Origin: Novosphingobium sp.
GTDB taxonomy: Bacteria > Pseudomonadota > Alphaproteobacteria > Sphingomonadales > Sphingomonadaceae
Length of the DNA stretch: 64,000 bases
Assembly (NCBI GenBank): GCA_024236215.1
Contig: JACKKX010000003.1
Location: forward strand, 391,807-455,806
Reading direction: 5' to 3'
Position numbers and translations under genes: made by a program. This document shows, one piece after another, positions 27,391 to 35,503 of this stretch. Position 1 is the stretch's first letter. Each line of letters begins with the position of its first letter. The notes beneath the pieces were generated by a model, which saw only the letters and a list, made by a program, of their open reading frames with translations, searched no databases and was not told the origin of the DNA.

Positions 27391-28482
27391 TCAGGCGGCG
27401 ATCGGGTTGCCGCCTTCCATTGCGTGGAGCACGCGCGGATCGTCGAAGATCGGGATCCCGGCTTCCTCATACTTCTTGCGCGCGGTGGGGGTGAGCAGCC
27501 CGACCCGGGCCAGCGCGGGCAGCATCAGGTCCTTCATCGCGTGGATCTGTCCCGGGGGCAGTTCCTGCATGATCCCGGCATCCTTGGCCTCGGCCATGTC
27601 CTTGAAGAAATCTTCGGGATCGATGTTGGCGTTGTAGAGCACTTCCATGAAGCCCGGATCGACCTTGCTGGCGAGCGTTCCGGTCTGGGTGCCGTTGGCG
27701 AGGATGTTGATTGCCTGGAAGGCGAAGTCGGCCAGATCCTCGCGCTCGTCCTCGGGCAGCCGGCCGATCTCCGGGCCCAGGAACGCGTGGCCGAACGAGA
27801 CGTGGCGGCTTTCGTCGCGCATCACGTTGAAGGTGATCGCTTTCAGCAGCTCGCACTGGGTGGTGCGGTACATGTTGTTGAAGGCGCCCAGTGCCAGCCC
27901 CTCGACGATCATGTTCATCCCGATCATCACCTTCTCGTAGCGGTCGCTTTGCAGCGTCGCGTCGATCAGCGCCTTGAGCCAGGGCGACATCGGATAGACG
28001 ATCGCGATCTTGTCGCAGTACTTGGCATAGACCTCGACGTGGCGGGCCTCGTCCATGGTCTGGGTCGCGGCATAGAGCTTGGCGGTCGAATCCGGCACCG
28101 AATGGGTCACGCAGGCCGCGGTCATCAGTGCGCCCTGTTCGCCGTGGAGAAACTGCGAGAGCAGTTGCGCGGTCGAATGGGCGGTGAAGGTTTCCTGCTG
28201 CGACTTCGACAGCTTGGCGAAGAACGGCATCCGGTGATAGACGTCTGAGCGATCGTTGATCATCGGCTTGGAGGGATCGACCGGAGTATCCCAGTTGAGC
28301 AACTGGTCCGAATCCCACTGATCCTGCTTGGCGCGTTTGTAGAGATCTTCCACCTTGTCGCCCGAGAGCAGGTAATCGAAGATCCAGGCGATCGCCATCG
28401 GGTTCTTGTAGATATCGTCGGGGTTCATGCTGACCTTCCAGTCCGCCTTGGGCCTGGCCTGGGTATCCACGGTAAGCGTCAT
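27391..28482 (-). CDS. Ferritin-like diiron protein resembling monooxygenase hydroxylase subunits
   Basis: 363 residues. Two copies of the Glu-x29-Glu-x-x-His pattern give a complete carboxylate-bridged diiron site: Glu115, DEARH (Glu145, His148), Glu194 and DESRH (Glu224, His227). The Asp-Glu-x-Arg-His form is the hallmark of bacterial multicomponent monooxygenase hydroxylases; R2-type and AurF-type proteins are alternatives. No second hydroxylase subunit, effector or reductase gene is nearby. Start chosen at Met-Thr-Leu-Thr, after AGGAGAAG. It lies 31 bases behind a [2Fe-2S] ferredoxin gene, its likely electron donor. Reaction and substrate unknown. Confidence 0.8.
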   Translation of the reverse strand: MTLTVDTQARPKADWKVSMNPDDIYKNPMAIAWIFDYLLSGDKVEDLYKRAKQDQWDSDQLLNWDTPVDPSKPMINDRSDVYHRMPFFAKLSKSQQETFTAHSTAQLLSQFLHGEQGALMTAACVTHSVPDSTAKLYAATQTMDEARHVEVYAKYCDKIAIVYPMSPWLKALIDATLQSDRYEKVMIGMNMIVEGLALGAFNNMYRTTQCELLKAITFNVMRDESRHVSFGHAFLGPEIGRLPEDEREDLADFAFQAINILANGTQTGTLASKVDPGFMEVLYNANIDPEDFFKDMAEAKDAGIMQELPPGQIHAMKDLMLPALARVGLLTPTARKKYEEAGIPIFDDPRVLHAMEGGNPIAA

Positions 28483-28513
28483 CGCACTTCTCCTTCGATT
28501 GTCGGGGTTCGCT

Positions 28514-28837
28514 TTACAGGTATTGGCGCTGCGGAACGTGAACGACGAGCCCTTCAAGGGCGTCATCGACGCGCAGCTGGCAGCTCAGCCGACTGGTCTC
28601 GCGCCGGTCCACCGCGTGATCGAGCATCAGCTCTTCCAGCTCCTCGACCGGGGGCAGACGGCGGTACCACTCGGGATCGAACCAGACGTGGCAGGTGGCG
28701 CAGGCGCAGCACCCGCCGCAATCGGCCTCGATCCCCTTGACGCCGTTGAACAACGCGCCGTCGGCGATCGACAGGCCCGGCCTGACATCGACTTCGCGCG
28801 CGTCTCCCGCAGCATCGACATAGGAAATTCTGGTCAT
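28514..28837 (-). CDS. [2Fe-2S] ferredoxin, adrenodoxin/putidaredoxin type
   Basis: 107 residues. The cluster cysteines follow the adrenodoxin pattern Cys40-x5-Cys46-x2-Cys49-x36-Cys86 (ADCGGCCACATCHVW and SRLSCQL); Cys43 and Cys44 are extra. Such ferredoxins pass single electrons from an NADH-dependent reductase to P450s, Rieske oxygenases or diiron enzymes. The next gene on the strand is a diiron protein, which makes that the likely partner. It is the first gene of the unit and is preceded by a Crp/Fnr-type box at 28897-28910. Confidence 0.92.
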   Translation of the reverse strand: MTRISYVDAAGDAREVDVRPGLSIADGALFNGVKGIEADCGGCCACATCHVWFDPEWYRRLPPVEELEELMLDHAVDRRETSRLSCQLRVDDALEGLVVHVPQRQYL

Positions 28838-28896
28838 TCGGGCGTCCTCTCCGCCGCATTATTAACACCGATGTAAGTTGATGTGGGGCGCGGTCA

Positions 28897-28910
28897 TTGA
28901 CCTGAATCAA
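28897..28910 (-). promoter_or_regulatory. Putative FNR/FixK-type box for the ferredoxin-diiron operon
   Basis: The minus strand reads TTGATTCAGGTCAA, a 14-base dyad one base off the TTGAT-N4-ATCAA consensus. A TTACAT hexamer (28876-28871) follows 20 bases downstream, close to class II activator geometry. The ferredoxin start is 59 bases from the box. The box is nearly the same as the one before the universal stress gene at 7441-7454. The acyltransferase gene starts 48 bases away on the other strand and could also be affected. Confidence 0.6.
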
Positions 28911-28958
28911 GCCGGGCCATAGCTTGGCTCGCACGGCATCCAGCCGGGCGGAGGTGGG

Positions 28959-30059
28959 GTGACGGCAAAAGGCAGCAATCGGCTCGACGCCTTCGATACC
29001 CTGCGCGGGCTGGCCGCGCTGGCGGTGCTGGGGCATCACCTGCGGCTGGGGTTCGATCCGGCGGGAACGATGATCTGGTTCGGCCAGGGCTTCCTTGCGG
29101 TTGACCTGTTCTTCCTGCTTAGCGGCTATGTCATGGCCCGCACCTATGAACCGGCCTTTGCCGGCGGAGCCGGGGCACTTGCGTTCCTGCGCGCGCGGTT
29201 CGAACGGCTCTATCCCATGCTGCTGCTGGGCGGGCTGCTTGGGGTGCTGCTGTTTGGCCTCTATACGGCCGATGGTCTGATCGTTCCGGCCAGTCTCGAC
29301 TGGCCACGGGCACTTGCCGGCCAGTTCCTGCTGATCCCGTTTCTCGCCAGCGGGGGGGTGTTCGTTTTCAACAACGTGCAGTGGTCGATCGTCTATGAGC
29401 TGATCGCCAACGCGGTTCATGCCCTGGGCTGGCGGATGCTGCGGGTGCCCACGCTGTTGCTGATTGCCGCGCTTTCGCTTGCCGCGCTGATGGCGGTGGC
29501 CTCTTTCGGGGGCAGCCTCAGCCTGGGCTGGTCGCGCGCAACCTTCGCGCTGGGCTTTGCCCGGGTCGGCTTTTCCTACAGCCTCGGCGTGGTGCTGTTT
29601 CGCACCGCGCCGCGCTGGCAACCGCTCCTGCCCCAGGTTCCGGCGTGGATTCTGGGCGCGGCCAGCGTGGTTCTGCTCGCGCTGCCCGAGCTTCCGCTCG
29701 GCAATCGTCTGCTCGGCTGGATCCAGATCGCCACGGTGCTGGCACTGATGGCAATCGTGATGCTGGCGACAACCGCCCGAGCCAACCACGCCAGCGCGCG
29801 CTGGCTGGGAGAGATGAGCTACCCGCTCTATGCGATCCACACCCCGCTGCTGGCGCTGGTCCACGCGCTGATCGCGCAGACAGGGCTCGAAGGGAGCTGG
29901 GCCGGGCGGCTTGTGCTTCTGGCGGGCTGTGCGGGGATCGCCGTGCTGGCCGAAGGGGTGGGACGCCGGATCGAGCAACCGCTGATGGCCTGGCGTGCCT
30001 CTGGCCCGGCGCAGACCGAGCTGCGCGAAGCGCGCGAACGCTATCGCGCCGCATCCTGA
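28959..30059 (+). CDS. Acyltransferase family 3 membrane protein
   Basis: 366 residues with about ten hydrophobic helices. The N-terminal RLDAFDTLRGLAALAVLGHHLRLGF contains the Arg and His residues conserved in the family, and DLFFLLSGYVMARTY follows. Members O-acylate sugars of LPS, exopolysaccharide or peptidoglycan in the inner membrane; the acceptor here is unknown. GTG start at 28959 preceded by GGCGGAGG. The last 30 residues are soluble. It is divergent from the ferredoxin gene and followed by a small membrane-anchored protein 66 bases on. Confidence 0.88.
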   Translation: MTAKGSNRLDAFDTLRGLAALAVLGHHLRLGFDPAGTMIWFGQGFLAVDLFFLLSGYVMARTYEPAFAGGAGALAFLRARFERLYPMLLLGGLLGVLLFGLYTADGLIVPASLDWPRALAGQFLLIPFLASGGVFVFNNVQWSIVYELIANAVHALGWRMLRVPTLLLIAALSLAALMAVASFGGSLSLGWSRATFALGFARVGFSYSLGVVLFRTAPRWQPLLPQVPAWILGAASVVLLALPELPLGNRLLGWIQIATVLALMAIVMLATTARANHASARWLGEMSYPLYAIHTPLLALVHALIAQTGLEGSWAGRLVLLAGCAGIAVLAEGVGRRIEQPLMAWRASGPAQTELREARERYRAAS

Positions 30060-30125
30060 ACCCGTTGCGCACCACCGGCCACCGGCCTAGTCTGCCTTGA
30101 CGCACATCGACTTGGGGAGACAGGG

Positions 30126-30740
30126 ATGGCCGGCTGGACGATCTGGGGCGGAGCTCTGTTGCTCTACGCCCTGTTTCGCCTGTGGTACGACAATTGGCGC
30201 GGCCCGCTCAGCACCGCCGAGATCGACGCCTTCATGGCCGAAGTGAGAGGCCGGTTTTCGGGCAGCAACGACCCGGCGGTGCTGCGCGCCTTCCTCGAAG
30301 CGGACGATGGCAAGGAATTCGTCATGCTCAACCTCGTCAAGGTTGCGCAGGGCAAGGTGGCCGACCCGGTGACCGGCGAGCTTGTCGACGGGAGCACGAT
30401 GATGCGGCGCTATTCCGACCCCTTCGTGCGGCGCCTGCTGCGGCGCGGCGGGCATCCGGGCATGGTCGGGCGCAAGGTCGGTCCCTATGTCGATGCCTGG
30501 AATGTCGAGGCCGATCCAGGCTGGAGCCTGTTCGGGCTGATGCGCTATCGCAGCCGGCGCGACATGATCGCCATGGTCCGCGATCCCCTGTTTGCCGAGG
30601 TTCATCCCTACAAGCTGCTGGGCATTCCCACCACTTTCAGCTTTCCCACCCAGCGCCAGGTTTCGTTCTACCTGGGGCCACGGGTATGGGTGGCGCTGGT
30701 ACTCGCGCTGGGCGCTGCGCTGCTGCAGCTGGCCGCTTGA
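30126..30740 (+). CDS. Membrane-anchored protein with DUF1330-like core
   Basis: 204 residues. One hydrophobic helix at each end (WTIWGGALLLYALFRLWY and VWVALVLALGAALLQLAA) brackets a soluble core. In the core, KEFVMLNLVKVAQG and EVHPYKLLGIPTTFSFP resemble the dimeric alpha/beta barrel of DUF1330-type proteins, but the match is by eye only. No catalytic motif is evident. A GGGGAGACAGGG ribosome site precedes the ATG. It converges on another membrane-protein gene 8 bases downstream. Confidence 0.65.
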   Translation: MAGWTIWGGALLLYALFRLWYDNWRGPLSTAEIDAFMAEVRGRFSGSNDPAVLRAFLEADDGKEFVMLNLVKVAQGKVADPVTGELVDGSTMMRRYSDPFVRRLLRRGGHPGMVGRKVGPYVDAWNVEADPGWSLFGLMRYRSRRDMIAMVRDPLFAEVHPYKLLGIPTTFSFPTQRQVSFYLGPRVWVALVLALGAALLQLAA

Positions 30741-30748
30741 ATGCCCGG

Positions 30749-31432
30749 CTATGCTCCAGCCTGACGCCCCAGTGCCAGCACCCATGCCGCAAGGATGATC
30801 GCAACGAAGGCGACCGTTCCGCCCAGCATCAGCAGCTCATGGTTGATCGCAAGTCCCGCAAGGCTAAGCAGACCGCCGCCAGCGATTGCCGCGCCGGCCA
30901 GCTTGCGCCAGCCGGGTTGGCGCAGGTGCAGCGCGCCGATCAGCACTTCGGCCAGGCCCAGCAGGCCGAATTTGGTTCGCACCGCCGGGATCAATTGATC
31001 GATCGTTGCCTGATCGCCGGGCAGGGTGGCAAGGATCGCAAGCAGGCGGCTGTTTTCCCACTGATCGGCCAGCGCCGCCACCACAACCGCGGCAATCCCC
31101 GCCAGCGCCAGGCGGCGAACCTGTGCGCTCTCGCGCATCAGCGCGCCAAGCGTGAGGATCAGCAGCGCCGAATAGACCGGCACGAAGCCCAGAATGTCGA
31201 GCCACAGCCCCTTGGTCTGCGCGGCGACCGCCTGATCGCGGCAGCCGGGCATGAACTGCGCGGCAACCTCCGCCGGATGCCGGACCATCTCGAAGGCGAG
31301 GATTGCATCGCCGCTGGAATTGCAGGCCGCTATCCCCTCGATCCGGCCAAAGCTCAGCGCAATTCCCAGAAGCGGCAGCGCCGCCACGGCGGCCAGACGC
31401 CACAGGGCGCGGGGGTCGCTTGCCAGTTTCAT
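30749..31432 (-). CDS. Multi-spanning membrane protein, unknown
   Basis: 227 residues, start chosen at Met-Lys-Leu-Ala (31430-31432). An N-terminal helix (LWRLAAVAALPLLGIALSFG) is followed by a periplasmic-looking loop with two cysteines, then four or five helices (LGFVPVYSALLILTLGALM, LALAGIAAVVVAALA, and others). The architecture resembles small oxidoreductase-linked membrane proteins, but I do not recognise the family. It is the last gene of an HNH-MOSC-membrane protein run, 17 bases after the MOSC gene. Confidence 0.7.
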   Translation of the reverse strand: MKLASDPRALWRLAAVAALPLLGIALSFGRIEGIAACNSSGDAILAFEMVRHPAEVAAQFMPGCRDQAVAAQTKGLWLDILGFVPVYSALLILTLGALMRESAQVRRLALAGIAAVVVAALADQWENSRLLAILATLPGDQATIDQLIPAVRTKFGLLGLAEVLIGALHLRQPGWRKLAGAAIAGGGLLSLAGLAINHELLMLGGTVAFVAIILAAWVLALGRQAGA

Positions 31433-31449
31433 TGCTTCGATCCTTCCGT

Positions 31450-32094
31450 TCAACCCAGGGCTGCCGCGCGGCGACGCCACTCCGCGGATAGCGTATCCAG
31501 ATCGGCCAATACCCTGGTCGACCCAGGATCGCGTTTGTGCCCGCCCGCTACCAGCAGGTCAAATGCGCGCCCCACGCTCCAGTCGGGATGGGGCCGTGCG
31601 ATCAGCTCCAGCGTGTCGCCCGCACAGGCCGATCCTTGCTCGATCACACGATAGTACCAGCCGCAATAGCCGGTTTTGACGACCTCGGCGGTTACCCGCG
31701 GGTCGGAAAAACGGTGGCCCAGTTTCCAGCAGGGCTGACGTGCCTGACTGATCTCGACCAGCGCGGTGCCAAGCCGATAGCGGTCGCCGATGCAGGCTTC
31801 GGCTTCGGTCAGGCCGGAGGTGGAAATGTTTTCCCCGAAGGCACCCTCGTCGGCCAGCAACGGATGATCGCCGACGAAGCCCTGCCAGTAGGCATAGTGA
31901 TCGTGCGGATAATGGTGGATCGCCATGTCCACCCCGCCGTGATGGACCCGGTCGGCCTGTTCGTCGCCCGCCAGGCCCAGCGGGGTAACCGCCACCGGGT
32001 CGGTGCAGGGTCGTTTGCTGATCGCGCTGGCCTCGCCATCGCGGAACGGAAGGGTTTTTCCGATATTGATGCTGCGGATCGTGAAGCGGCTCAT
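31450..32094 (-). CDS. MOSC domain protein (YiiM type)
   Basis: 214 residues. MOSC domains bind molybdenum-cofactor sulfur chemistry through a conserved cysteine, here in QARQPCWKLGHRF. The family segment DRVHHGGVDMAIHHYPHDHYAYW and the GENISTSGLTE motif are those of the YiiM/YuaD subgroup, which in E. coli reduces N-hydroxylated purines with Moco. No reductase domain is fused. Its start overlaps the HNH gene stop by four bases (ATGA), so the two are translated together. Confidence 0.88.
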   Translation of the reverse strand: MSRFTIRSINIGKTLPFRDGEASAISKRPCTDPVAVTPLGLAGDEQADRVHHGGVDMAIHHYPHDHYAYWQGFVGDHPLLADEGAFGENISTSGLTEAEACIGDRYRLGTALVEISQARQPCWKLGHRFSDPRVTAEVVKTGYCGWYYRVIEQGSACAGDTLELIARPHPDWSVGRAFDLLVAGGHKRDPGSTRVLADLDTLSAEWRRRAAALG

Positions 32095-32699
32095 GCCTCC
32101 AGCTCTATGTCCCAATAGAGCCAGTCGCGCCAGGTTTCGTGCAGGTAATTGGGCGGAAAGCCGCGCCCGCGTTCCTGCAATTGCCAGGAGGTCGGGCGGA
32201 TCGGTTCGAGCAACAGCGGCATGCCCGCCTGCCGGGGAGTGCGCCCACCCTTCTTCAGGTTGCACGGCGCGCAGGCGGTGGCGACGTTTTCCCAGCTGGT
32301 CCGCCCGCCCAGGCGGCGCGGGATTACGTGATCGAATGTCAGGGCATGGGGGCTGCCACAATACTGGCAGGCGAAACGGTCGCGCAGAAACAGGTTGAAA
32401 CGGGTGAAGGCGGGATGTTCGCTGGGCTTCACATATTGGCGCAGGGCGATCACCGAGGGGATCTGCATGGTCCAGCTGGGCGAATGCACCTCGCGCCCAT
32501 AGGAGGCGACGATATCGACCCGTTCGAGGAACACCGCCTTGATCGCAGTCTGCCACGGCCACAGGCTGAGCGGATAATAGGACAGCGGGGTATAGTCGGC
32601 GTTGAGCACCAGCGCAGGGCAATCGGCCAGATGGCGGGAGGGATCACCCTCGGCGCTGCGGAACCGGGCCGCGCGCTCGATCAGCTCCGACTTGAGCAT
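32091..32699 (-). CDS. HNH endonuclease family protein
   Basis: 202 residues. The C-terminal half carries the HNH fold with zinc-type cysteine pairs: RFACQYCGSPHALTFDHVIPRRLGG supplies the first CxxC and the His-Asn-type core, and ATACAPCNLKKGG gives the second CxxC. The N-terminal half (about 1-100) is a conserved helper region with VLNADYTPLSYYPLSLW. Standalone proteins of this type are common in alphaproteobacteria; the DNA target is unknown. Start placed at Met-Leu-Lys-Ser (32697-32699); in-frame ATGs further upstream extend it without added similarity. Coupled to the MOSC gene and divergent from gluQRS. Confidence 0.85.
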   Translation of the reverse strand: MLKSELIERAARFRSAEGDPSRHLADCPALVLNADYTPLSYYPLSLWPWQTAIKAVFLERVDIVASYGREVHSPSWTMQIPSVIALRQYVKPSEHPAFTRFNLFLRDRFACQYCGSPHALTFDHVIPRRLGGRTSWENVATACAPCNLKKGGRTPRQAGMPLLLEPIRPTSWQLQERGRGFPPNYLHETWRDWLYWDIELEA

Positions 32700-32821
32700 G
32701 GCCTCCGGTAACTGGCCGGGGTTACGGTTCGGCGACAGTCCATGGACGGTATGGAGCATGGCGCGAGTCGGCGCGTCAAGCCTTGCGCCGGATGGAAATC
32801 CACAGGACAAGCCGGATCACG

Positions 32822-33667
32822 ATGATCCGCACCCGCTTCGCCCCCAGCCCCAACGGCCTGCTGCATTTGGGCCATGCCTATGCGGCGCTGGTGGCGCACG
32901 ATCTGGGGCGCGGGCAGTGCGGGGAATTTCTGCTCAGGATCGAGGATATCGACGCCGCGCGCAGCCGGGCAGACTTGGCCGGGGCGATCCTGGCCGATCT
33001 CGCCTGGCTGGGGCTGGAATGGGATGGGCCGGTGGTGTTCCAGTCCACGCGGCTGGCCAGCTATGCCGCTGCTGCCGAACGGCTCAAGGAACTCGGGCTG
33101 CTCTATCCGTGCCGCTGCACCCGCGCCGATGTGCTGGCCTCGGCGCACGCGGCGGGGCCGGAAGGGCCGCTCTATCCCGGCACCTGCCGGGGGCGGAATG
33201 GCGATCCCCAAGGCGCGGCCTGGCGGCTCGACATGGCCCGCGCCGTTGCGCTCGCCGGGCCGCTCGCATGGCACGACGAACTGGCCGGGGTGCAGCAGGC
33301 GCGGCCCGAGCTGTTCGGCGATGTGGTGCTGGTGCGCAAGGATGCCCCCGCCAGCTATCACCTCGCCGCGACGCTCGATGACGCGGCCGACGGGATCACG
33401 CTGGTCACCCGGGGCATGGACCTGTTCCCGGCCAGCCATGTCCACCGCCTGCTCCAGGCGTTGCTCGACCTGCCGGTGCCGCGCTGGCACCATCACCCGC
33501 TGCTGGTGGAGGGTGACGGGCGCAAGTTGGCCAAGCGGCGCGGCTCGCCCGGCCTCACCGATCTGCGGGCGGCGGGCGAAGACGGCCCCGCGCTCGCCGC
33601 CGCGCTGCGCGCCGGGCGTTTCCCGGCTGGCCTTTCGCTGGGGGGCGGCGTAGAAGGCGGGGCATGA
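32822..33667 (+). CDS. gluQRS: Glutamyl-Q tRNA(Asp) synthetase
   Basis: 281 residues, a truncated paralogue of GluRS lacking the anticodon-binding domain. It charges glutamate onto the queuosine of tRNA-Asp. The HIGH-type motif is FAPSPNGLLHLGHAYAAL, and the zinc site is seen in CRCTRADVL with a later YPGTCR. The KMSKS-like loop is GRKLAKRRG. ATG at 32822 matches the family N-terminus (Ile-Arg-Thr-Arg-Phe-Ala-Pro-Ser). It overlaps the HIG1-protein gene by ATGA. Confidence 0.93.
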   Translation: MIRTRFAPSPNGLLHLGHAYAALVAHDLGRGQCGEFLLRIEDIDAARSRADLAGAILADLAWLGLEWDGPVVFQSTRLASYAAAAERLKELGLLYPCRCTRADVLASAHAAGPEGPLYPGTCRGRNGDPQGAAWRLDMARAVALAGPLAWHDELAGVQQARPELFGDVVLVRKDAPASYHLAATLDDAADGITLVTRGMDLFPASHVHRLLQALLDLPVPRWHHHPLLVEGDGRKLAKRRGSPGLTDLRAAGEDGPALAAALRAGRFPAGLSLGGGVEGGA

Positions 33668-33894
33668 CCGGTTTCCTGATCCTCATCCTCGCCGTGCTGA
33701 TGGGCATGACAGTGCTCACCCTGGTTCGGGGCATTGCGGCCTTCCTGCAGGGCACCCGCGAAGATCTGGAGCGCGATGGCTCCACTGGGCCGAGCGAAAT
33801 CCAGCTGAAGCAGAACAAGCTGATGTTCCAGCGCATCCTCTATCAGGGCGCGGCGATCCTGGTGGTCGCGCTGGTGCTGTTCGCGCGCAAGTAG
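33664..33894 (+). CDS. HIG1-domain twin-helix membrane protein
   Basis: 76 residues with two hydrophobic helices (FLILILAVLMGMTVLTLVRGIAAFL and ILYQGAAILVVALVLFA) joined by a polar hairpin containing LKQNKLMFQRILYQG, the QxxxQ-like HIG1 signature. HIG1 proteins associate with respiratory oxidases; a bacterial role is inferred only. It overlaps gluQRS by four bases (ATGA) and is followed after one base by the cobalamin adenosyltransferase gene, a neighbourhood I also know from other sphingomonads. Confidence 0.85.
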   Translation: MTGFLILILAVLMGMTVLTLVRGIAAFLQGTREDLERDGSTGPSEIQLKQNKLMFQRILYQGAAILVVALVLFARK

Positions 33895-33895
33895 G

Positions 33896-34468
33896 GTGGT
33901 CAAGCTCAACAAGATCTATACCCGCACCGGTGACGATGGCACCACCGGACTGGTCGACGGGACGCGCCGGACCAAGCACGATGCGCGGATGGAAGCAATC
34001 GGCGCGGTGGACGAGGCGAACAGTACACTGGGACTGGCGTCCGCGGCGTTGGGAGACCTTGAACGCCACTTGAGCGCCGTTCGGAGAATCCAGAACGACC
34101 TATTCGATCTCGGCGCCGATCTGGCCACGCCGGGCAGCGATTTCACGCCCTCGCCGATGGTGCTGCGGATCGTTCCGGAGCAGGCTGTCTGGCTCGAACA
34201 GCAGATCGACGCGCTCAATTCCGCGCTTTCCCCCCTCACCAGCTTCATCCTTCCCGGCGGCAGCGAGGCGGCTGCCCGCGTCCATCTCGCCCGGGCAGCG
34301 GTGCGCCGCGCCGAGCGCGCGATCACCGCCCTTGCCGCGGCCGAGCCGGTCAATCCCGCCGCATTGGCCTATGCCAACCGCCTGTCGGACTTTCTCTTCG
34401 TCCTTGCCCGCGCGATCAACGCCGCCGGCCCAGGCGATGTGCTGTGGGTGCCGGGGCAAAACCGCTAG
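33896..34468 (+). CDS. Cob(I)alamin adenosyltransferase, PduO type
   Basis: 190 residues. Attaches the adenosyl group from ATP to cob(I)alamin. The N-terminal IYTRTGDDGTTGLVDG ATP-binding segment, EAIGAVDEANSTLGLA and the C-terminal signature RRAERAITALAAAEPVNPAALAYANRLSDFLFVLAR match the PduO/MMAB family, not the CobA type. The GTG start at 33896 lies one base after the HIG1 stop, so translation is probably coupled. No B12-dependent enzyme gene is visible in the window. Confidence 0.93.
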   Translation: MVKLNKIYTRTGDDGTTGLVDGTRRTKHDARMEAIGAVDEANSTLGLASAALGDLERHLSAVRRIQNDLFDLGADLATPGSDFTPSPMVLRIVPEQAVWLEQQIDALNSALSPLTSFILPGGSEAAARVHLARAAVRRAERAITALAAAEPVNPAALAYANRLSDFLFVLARAINAAGPGDVLWVPGQNR

Positions 34469-34528
34469 CCTTGGCAGAAAATCGCCGCTAACCAGCCGCC
34501 CTTGCTGCAAGTGCGAAGAGGTGAGGCG

Positions 34529-35503
34529 ATGCGGATTGTCGGTGTGATCGGAGCGGGACAGATGGGCACGGGGATCGCCCAGACCATCGCTCAGTTCGGG
34601 ATCAAGGTTCAGCTTTCCGATCTCGATCTGGCCCATGCCGAAGCCGGCAAGGCCAAGATCGACGCCGCATTGGTCAAGCTGGTGGGGCGCGGCAAGATCA
34701 CGCCCGACGATGCCCAGGCCGCGCTTTCGCGGATCACTGCAGTTGCCGACTATGCCCCGATGGCCGAGGCTGATCTGATCATCGAGGCGGCGACCGAGCG
34801 CGAGGAAATCAAACGCAAGATCTTCGAGGCAGCGGGCAAGGTGCTGCGCGCAGACGCGATCATGGCGTCGAACACCAGCTCGATCCCGATCACCCGCATG
34901 GCCACCTCCTCGCCCGATCCGGCGCGGTTCATCGGGCTGCATTTCTTCAATCCGGTCCCGGTGATGGGGCTGATCGAGGTTATTCCCGGCCTTGCCACCA
35001 GCGCCGAAACCGTCGCGCGCACCCGCGCCTTTGCCGAGAGCCTGAACAAGCAGGTGGTCCAGGCCGAGGACGAGCCGGGTTTCGTGGTCAACCGCATTCT
35101 CCTGCCGATGATCAACGAGGCGGTTTTCGTGCTGGGTCAGGGCACCGCCAACATCGCCGATATCGACAAGGGCTGCCGGCTGGGCCTGAACCATCCGATG
35201 GGGCCGCTGGAGCTGGCCGATTTCGTCGGTCTCGACACCTGCCTCGATATCGTCCGCGTCCTCTATAACACCACCGGCGACAGCAAGTACCGCCCCGCGC
35301 CGTTCGACATTTCTCCGGTCAGGACATTGAACAGCTGGGGCAGCTCGTCGATGCTGGTACGGCGGATCAAGCGGCCAACGCGGGTAATCCGTTGGTCCTC
35401 TTGCCGGGTTGAAAGCGCGCCCTCGCCGTCGCTGCACTCCGCGCGCATCGAGCGGAATTTGAGCATATCGAAAAACTGGTTGCCGCGCCCGACCCGGCGC
35501 TGA
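34529..35503 (+). CDS. 3-hydroxybutyryl-CoA dehydrogenase, 3'-truncated with an antisense-encoded tail
   Basis: The first 258 codons (34529-35302) encode a normal NAD-dependent 3-hydroxyacyl-CoA dehydrogenase. They include the dinucleotide motif VGVIGAGQMGTGIAQ, the catalytic His-Glu pair in GLHFFNPVPVMGLIEVI, and the dimer domain up to GLDTCLDIVRVLYNTTGDSKYRPAP. The family should continue for about 30 residues ending in a GRGFYDY-type motif. Here the frame runs on for 66 codons of sequence that is the reverse strand of a sugar transferase gene. The true 3' end is missing, so activity is doubtful. Confidence 0.85.
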   Translation: MRIVGVIGAGQMGTGIAQTIAQFGIKVQLSDLDLAHAEAGKAKIDAALVKLVGRGKITPDDAQAALSRITAVADYAPMAEADLIIEAATEREEIKRKIFEAAGKVLRADAIMASNTSSIPITRMATSSPDPARFIGLHFFNPVPVMGLIEVIPGLATSAETVARTRAFAESLNKQVVQAEDEPGFVVNRILLPMINEAVFVLGQGTANIADIDKGCRLGLNHPMGPLELADFVGLDTCLDIVRVLYNTTGDSKYRPAPFDISPVRTLNSWGSSSMLVRRIKRPTRVIRWSSCRVESAPSPSLHSARIERNLSISKNWLPRPTRR

